From NCBI GenBank assembly GCA_902984215.1, contig CADWAF010000350.1, positions 1 through 10,693 of the forward strand: a stretch of 10,693 nt of DNA. Direction: 5' to 3'. Under the pieces are notes generated by a model, which saw only the letters and a program-made list of their open reading frames with translations, did no database searches and was not told where the DNA came from. Positions 7,127 through 10,693 of this stretch are shown here, piece by piece. Numbering within the stretch: position 1 is the stretch's first letter; every line of letters begins with the position of its first letter. The translations under genes and the position numbers were made by a program. Source of the stretch: Willaertia magna (taxonomy: Eukaryota > Heterolobosea > Eutetramitea > Acrasida > Naegleriidae).

Positions 7127-7483
7127 TTTCTTTTTTTATTTGTTTTTGTTATTATATTGTTGTAAGAATATATTTTCACTCGTACAATTAATTGGTTTAG
7201 CTATTTAAATTTATGGATTTCTAAATTTAAATTTTTAATTTTAAAACGTGTTTGTTTGACAAATAATATTAACTGCTTTACAAAAGTTGAAGGTATAAAT
7301 AAGTGTACACTTGTACGACAGTGTTTTAATAAAGCAACAACAATAATTGAATTGAATTAACAATAATAATACCGTCTCAAAATTATATACAAACTTATTC
7401 TAATTTAATTCACTATTATTATTTAATAATACATTCTTTACAATTCTTTTATTATTATTACAACCATTCTTTACAATCATAAT
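7127..7483. other. Intergenic region: phosphatase promoter side and 3' end of the scramblase-like gene
   Basis: A 357-bp AT-rich space between two minus-strand genes, so it contains the 5' region of the phosphatase gene and the 3' region of its upstream neighbour. It has a perfect 12-bp palindrome AAGTGTACACTT (7301-7312) directly after TATAAATA (7294-7301, plus strand), and a 13-bp direct repeat CATTCTTTACAAT at 7432-7444 and 7465-7477. I see no tRNA or ORF worth calling. Confidence 0.4.
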
Positions 7484-8683
7484 TTAAGGATTATTTGATG
7501 GAGAATTTGGTAAAGTCTCATCAAAGAAAGTGGTGTCAATAAAGAAAACTGCAGCAAACACCAACGCTTTTAACTTACCACTAGTATCCTCCAATAATTT
7601 ATCACCAACAAATTGTATCCCATAATCTTCTGAAGCTTCTTTCCTTTCTTGAGTAGCATTATGTGCACTGTTACTTTTATTACTACTACCACTATAACTG
7701 CTACTACTACTTGGCGTTGTAAAGTTATACAATTCATGAAAACTACCTAAAAATCTCTTTTTTATACTACCAACTAGTTTATCAGTTTTATTATTATTGT
7801 TATTGTTAAAATCTTTTAATAAGATTCGAAAAGAACGTTTTTCGGTAAATCTATTACCTTCCAATGTGAAAAGTGTTTCATTGTCACTTTCGTCACGAAT
7901 AATTACTTTTTTGGCAGTTACTCCAAATCCTTTTTTAATAATACCAATCTTTTTTATGTTGGCATTGTTATTTAAATTATTTATTGTATTGTTGTTATTT
8001 AAATTATTTAAATTTTGTGTTAAATCATAAACAATTAATTCATCTTTCATTAAAGTGGACACTCGTATCATTTTTAAGAATTCCACTCTTGTACTTGTGA
8101 CTGGTTGTACAACCATTCCTTTATTACTTTCACTTTTTTCAATTAATAATTCAGCATTAGAAATTTCACCAATTAATTCAAACTCTTTTTTGGAAGGTAA
8201 AATTCTTTGAAACATGGAAAAGGCTGTTGATGATGTATTTGTAGGTGAAGCAGATGTTGTTGTTGTTGAAGAAGAAGAATGTTGTTGATGTTGTTCAGCA
8301 GTTAAATCCTTTCTTACATAAACTTGTCCTTTCAAACCACTGTTAAAAAGAAATTCGTAGAAAGTATCGTTTTTGAGGCGAACTGCAATTTTATCAGTTT
8401 GTTGAAAAATATTGTTTAGCGTTATGGTTGAAGTTGTTGTTGTTGTGGTTGAATCAGTTGGGTTTATCGTTGGTTTATTATATTCTTCTGATGATGAAGC
8501 GTAACTGGCTGCTGTGGGATTCATCTTGTTATTGTTGTAAATTATATTATTGTCTTGTTGTTGCTGCAGTTCGTTTTGTAAACTTATATAATTATTGTGA
8601 TTAATATTTCTTCTTGAAAAGAATTTCTTTTCTTTTTCTTTATTGGTTTTAACAATCATGGTTTTGAAACCTTTTCTAAGCAT
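7484..8683 (-). CDS. Phospholipid scramblase / LURP-one-related (tubby C-terminal-like fold) protein
   Basis: A 399-residue protein. Residues about 92-385 look like the scramblase/LOR beta-barrel fold interrupted by low-complexity inserts. Seen: VRLKNDTFYEFLFNSG (101-116), a strand-rich core (KKIGIIKKGFGVTAKKVIIR, 244-263; ETLFTLEGN; RSFRILLKDF), LVGSIKKRFLG (303-313), and a C-terminal hydrophobic helix KALVFAAVFFIDTTFFD (372-388). This closely resembles the C-terminal helix of phospholipid scramblases (KAVMLGACFLIDFMFFE-type), which in the tubby fold lies inside the barrel or in the membrane. Inserts are Ser/Thr-rich (135-155), Asn-rich (224-242, 293-298) and Ser-rich (324-340), and the first 90 residues are basic then Q/N/T-rich. 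The role is probably lipid or phosphoinositide binding at membranes. Whether it scrambles lipids is unknown. The start is ATG 8683; a later Met (54) is possible. Confidence 0.72.
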   Translation of the reverse strand: MLRKGFKTMIVKTNKEKEKKFFSRRNINHNNYISLQNELQQQQDNNIIYNNNKMNPTAASYASSSEEYNKPTINPTDSTTTTTTSTITLNNIFQQTDKIAVRLKNDTFYEFLFNSGLKGQVYVRKDLTAEQHQQHSSSSTTTTSASPTNTSSTAFSMFQRILPSKKEFELIGEISNAELLIEKSESNKGMVVQPVTSTRVEFLKMIRVSTLMKDELIVYDLTQNLNNLNNNNTINNLNNNANIKKIGIIKKGFGVTAKKVIIRDESDNETLFTLEGNRFTEKRSFRILLKDFNNNNNNKTDKLVGSIKKRFLGSFHELYNFTTPSSSSSYSGSSNKSNSAHNATQERKEASEDYGIQFVGDKLLEDTSGKLKALVFAAVFFIDTTFFDETLPNSPSNNP

Positions 8684-8852
8684 TTAATTTTTAATAAAAT
8701 TTAAATCATTTCCTTTCTTAATAATTATAAAGTTGTCTGTATAAGGTAATTCTAAATTTAAATCATCAAAATTAAATTTCGTTAAGGCAAATAATAAAAG
8801 TGTAAAAGATAATCTTATACAATAGAAACAACAACATTTATTTGTACACAAT
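8684..8852. other. Intergenic region between CCT7 and the scramblase-like gene
   Basis: A 169-bp AT-rich space downstream of the CCT7 stop and upstream of the scramblase-like ATG, both minus strand. It should contain the CCT7 poly(A) site and the next promoter. No distinctive motif is visible. Confidence 0.35.
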
Positions 8853-10517
8853 TTATTTCCTTGGCATTTGCATGTTACCTACACCTCCACCAAAAGCAGC
8901 ATTTCTTTGTTGATCATGTTGTTGTTGTTCACTCTCTGGATTTTTAACTGTCTCATCAACAGAAAGAACAAGAGTTGCTGCCTCAATTGCAGATGAAATT
9001 GCATTTCTCTTAATTAAAGAAGGTTCCCAAACAAATTGTTCAAAGTTGTCTGCAACATCTTCTGTCTTAATATCAACACCATACCAAGTACCATCCTTAT
9101 CTTGATGCTTCTTTCTTAATTTATTTAAAATATTTGTTGCATCAAAACCTGCATTTTCAGATATTTGTCTTGGAATAACTTCAAGAGCCTTAGCAAATGC
9201 ACTTATTAATAATTGTGATTTACCCTTAACTGTTCTTGCATAATTCTTTAAATAAGCACTAAGAGCCATTTCAATAGCACCTCCACCAGCAACAATTGCT
9301 GTATTCTTAACAGTTCTTCTAACAACCATAATAGCATCATGTAAAGATCTTTCAGCTTCTGCAATAAATTGTTCAGCACCACCACGTAAAACAATAGTTG
9401 CAGTCTTTGCATGAGGACATCCAGTAAAAAGATTATATCTTTCATTACCAACTTGTTTTTCCTCAAAAAGTTCGCAAGAACCTAAATCTTCAGGGGTAAC
9501 CTTAGAAACAGTAGTTAAGATCTTTGATCCAGTAGCCTTTGTAACACGAATTAAATCATCTTCTGCAACACGTCCAGCACAGAAAAGACCCCTATCAGCA
9601 AAGTATTGTGTTGCTAAATCTCCTATTGCTTTCTTTGATAAAACAATTTTTGCACCGCTTTCAACAATCTTTTCTAACTTATCATAAATAATTTTCCATT
9701 CAGCTTTAATTATTTCTTCATATTGTTCTGGATTATTTAATTTAATTTCGGCATTATCCTTTTCAGCCTTTAATTCGAGTTCAATATTAAGGGTAATGAT
9801 TTTTGGATTTTCAAATTTCTTTGGTTGTTGTTCAAAACCAGCATAAGAGAAAGTCTTCTTAAAGGCTACACCATTAACTAAGAAAGATTCTTGCATTGAA
9901 CCACCGGCAACTTGTTTAACACCAACCATATTAATATCTAGATCTTCATCAAGAGATAATACTGCATTTACAACCATATCAGAGAAATGATCGCTTTCAA
10001 CACCTCCGATAAGTTTTGAAGATAAAGAAGTTCTTGCAATCTTTTTTAATAAATCTCTAGTCTTTTCAATATCAGTTTTATCAACTTTAACAGATAATTC
10101 TTCTAATTTCTTTAAGGCTAATTGACAAGCAAGTCTATAACTTTTAATTATAACTTGTGGATGAACACCTTCTTCTACAAAAGGTCTTGCTTCTCTTAAG
10201 AATTCTCCAGCTAAAACCATTACGGAAGTTGTACCATCACCTACTTCAGAATCTTGGGATTTTGCGATATCTACTAAAAGTTTTGCTGCAGGATGTACTA
10301 CATCTAATAATTTAACAATGGTTGCACCATCATTTGATATCGTTGCAGAACGACCATCATGTATTAATTTATCCATTCCTCTAGGTCCAAGAGTTGTTTT
10401 AACTACATCTACAACAGCTCCACAAGCATCGATATTTGATAATAATTGACCAACTCCTTGAGAAGTATCAGTACCATCTCTTAAGAGAATGATACTTGGT
10501 TGCATCATATGAGACAT
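8853..10517 (-). CDS. CCT7: T-complex protein 1 subunit eta (TRiC/CCT chaperonin)
   Basis: A full-length 554-residue group II chaperonin subunit. It assembles with seven paralogues into the double-ring cytosolic TRiC/CCT that folds actin, tubulin and other proteins using ATP. Seen: [12 protein letters not shown] (41-52), SNDGATI (61-67), the nucleotide-binding GDGTTS (93-98) with Asp94, [16 protein letters not shown] (220-235), [12 protein letters not shown] (246-257), [13 protein letters not shown] (305-317), ERSLHDA (389-395) with the conserved catalytic Asp394, [10 protein letters not shown] (411-420), [12 protein letters not shown] (457-468) and [10 protein letters not shown] (497-506). 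The eta-specific [12 protein letters not shown] and AEKDNAEI segments decide the paralogue. The C-terminal tail is Q/N/G-rich ([15 protein letters not shown]) and ends in MQMPRK, unlike the GRGR tail of animals. No introns are seen. The start is ATG 10517, with M4/M5 as in-frame alternatives. It stops at TAA, so TAA is a true stop in this gene. Confidence 0.97.
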   Translation of the reverse strand: MSHMMQPSIILLRDGTDTSQGVGQLLSNIDACGAVVDVVKTTLGPRGMDKLIHDGRSATISNDGATIVKLLDVVHPAAKLLVDIAKSQDSEVGDGTTSVMVLAGEFLREARPFVEEGVHPQVIIKSYRLACQLALKKLEELSVKVDKTDIEKTRDLLKKIARTSLSSKLIGGVESDHFSDMVVNAVLSLDEDLDINMVGVKQVAGGSMQESFLVNGVAFKKTFSYAGFEQQPKKFENPKIITLNIELELKAEKDNAEIKLNNPEQYEEIIKAEWKIIYDKLEKIVESGAKIVLSKKAIGDLATQYFADRGLFCAGRVAEDDLIRVTKATGSKILTTVSKVTPEDLGSCELFEEKQVGNERYNLFTGCPHAKTATIVLRGGAEQFIAEAERSLHDAIMVVRRTVKNTAIVAGGGAIEMALSAYLKNYARTVKGKSQLLISAFAKALEVIPRQISENAGFDATNILNKLRKKHQDKDGTWYGVDIKTEDVADNFEQFVWEPSLIKRNAISSAIEAATLVLSVDETVKNPESEQQQHDQQRNAAFGGGVGNMQMPRK

Positions 10518-10693
10518 TTTCGTTTTATATATAAATTATTGTATTCTAATGATAAGTTTGTATTACTGAATAATCACTTCACACCTGGACAATAGGAAGT
10601 GGTGGCAGTCTAGATATTTTTTTCGGATTTAACTTCCGAGTAATGTTGAAAACAAGCTCAAAGTCTTTTTCCCTCCAAAAAATACAAATTTCT
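10518..10693 (-). promoter_or_regulatory. Upstream region of CCT7
   Basis: 176 bp of 5' flank. A TATATATA tract (10526-10533) lies only about 9-16 bp upstream of the ATG, too close to be a normal TATA box unless the leader is extremely short. Farther up, a GC-richer patch (10575-10610) carries an imperfect dyad CACTTC/GAAGTG, and CGGA/TCCG flank a short loop near 10625-10640. These are candidate regulatory sites only. Confidence 0.3.

Noticed and set aside
7797..8030. Plus-strand ORF of 77 codons with hydrophobic residues
   Set aside because: It is antisense to Asn- and Lys-rich coding sequence of the scramblase-like gene, which explains its Leu/Phe content.
9248..9466. Minus-strand ORF of 72 codons
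   Set aside because: It is an out-of-frame shadow within conserved CCT7 sequence.

Overview
The window looks like nuclear DNA of a single-celled eukaryote, AT-rich throughout, with two very different halves. The right half (about 5.0-10.7 kb) holds four compact, apparently intronless genes written in the standard genetic code: a PfkB-family sugar/inositol-type kinase (+), a UBLCP1-like HAD phosphatase (-), a scramblase/LOR-fold protein rich in Asn, Ser and Thr runs (-), and CCT7, the eta subunit of the TRiC/CCT chaperonin (-). CCT7 is unmistakable and fixes the eukaryotic assignment. Short intergenic spaces, lack of introns and N/Q/T homopolymers fit an amoeboid protist such as a heterolobosean or a dictyostelid; this is an inference and the species cannot be named from the sequence.

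The left half (1 to about 4.8 kb) is even more AT-rich and is organised differently. It holds three split coding regions: a partial minus-strand gene running off the left edge with two consensus GTAAGT introns; a long plus-strand region (about 0.54-3.36 kb) with several short AT-rich introns that ends in a degenerate N4/N6 adenine/cytosine DNA-methyltransferase-like domain; and a convergent minus-strand region (3.5-4.78 kb) encoding a lysine-rich, helical protein I do not recognise. The plus region is crossed by at least twelve in-frame TAA/TAG codons and no TGA in the frame followed. Several sit where Gln would be natural, so the segment reads like a TAR=Gln (ciliate-type) gene or like a copy in which CAA/CAG codons have mutated to stops. 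The right-hand genes clearly use TAA as a stop.

A second unexplained signal is an 18-base palindrome (TTTAATATTAATATTAAA) present in four exact and two one-mismatch copies, all lying inside predicted introns of the plus-strand region. This resembles a repeated intron-internal element.

The four right-hand genes are housekeeping or cell-biology genes with no evident shared pathway. The left half is best seen as an inserted, acquired or decaying element, or as one side of an assembly junction near 4.8-5.0 kb.
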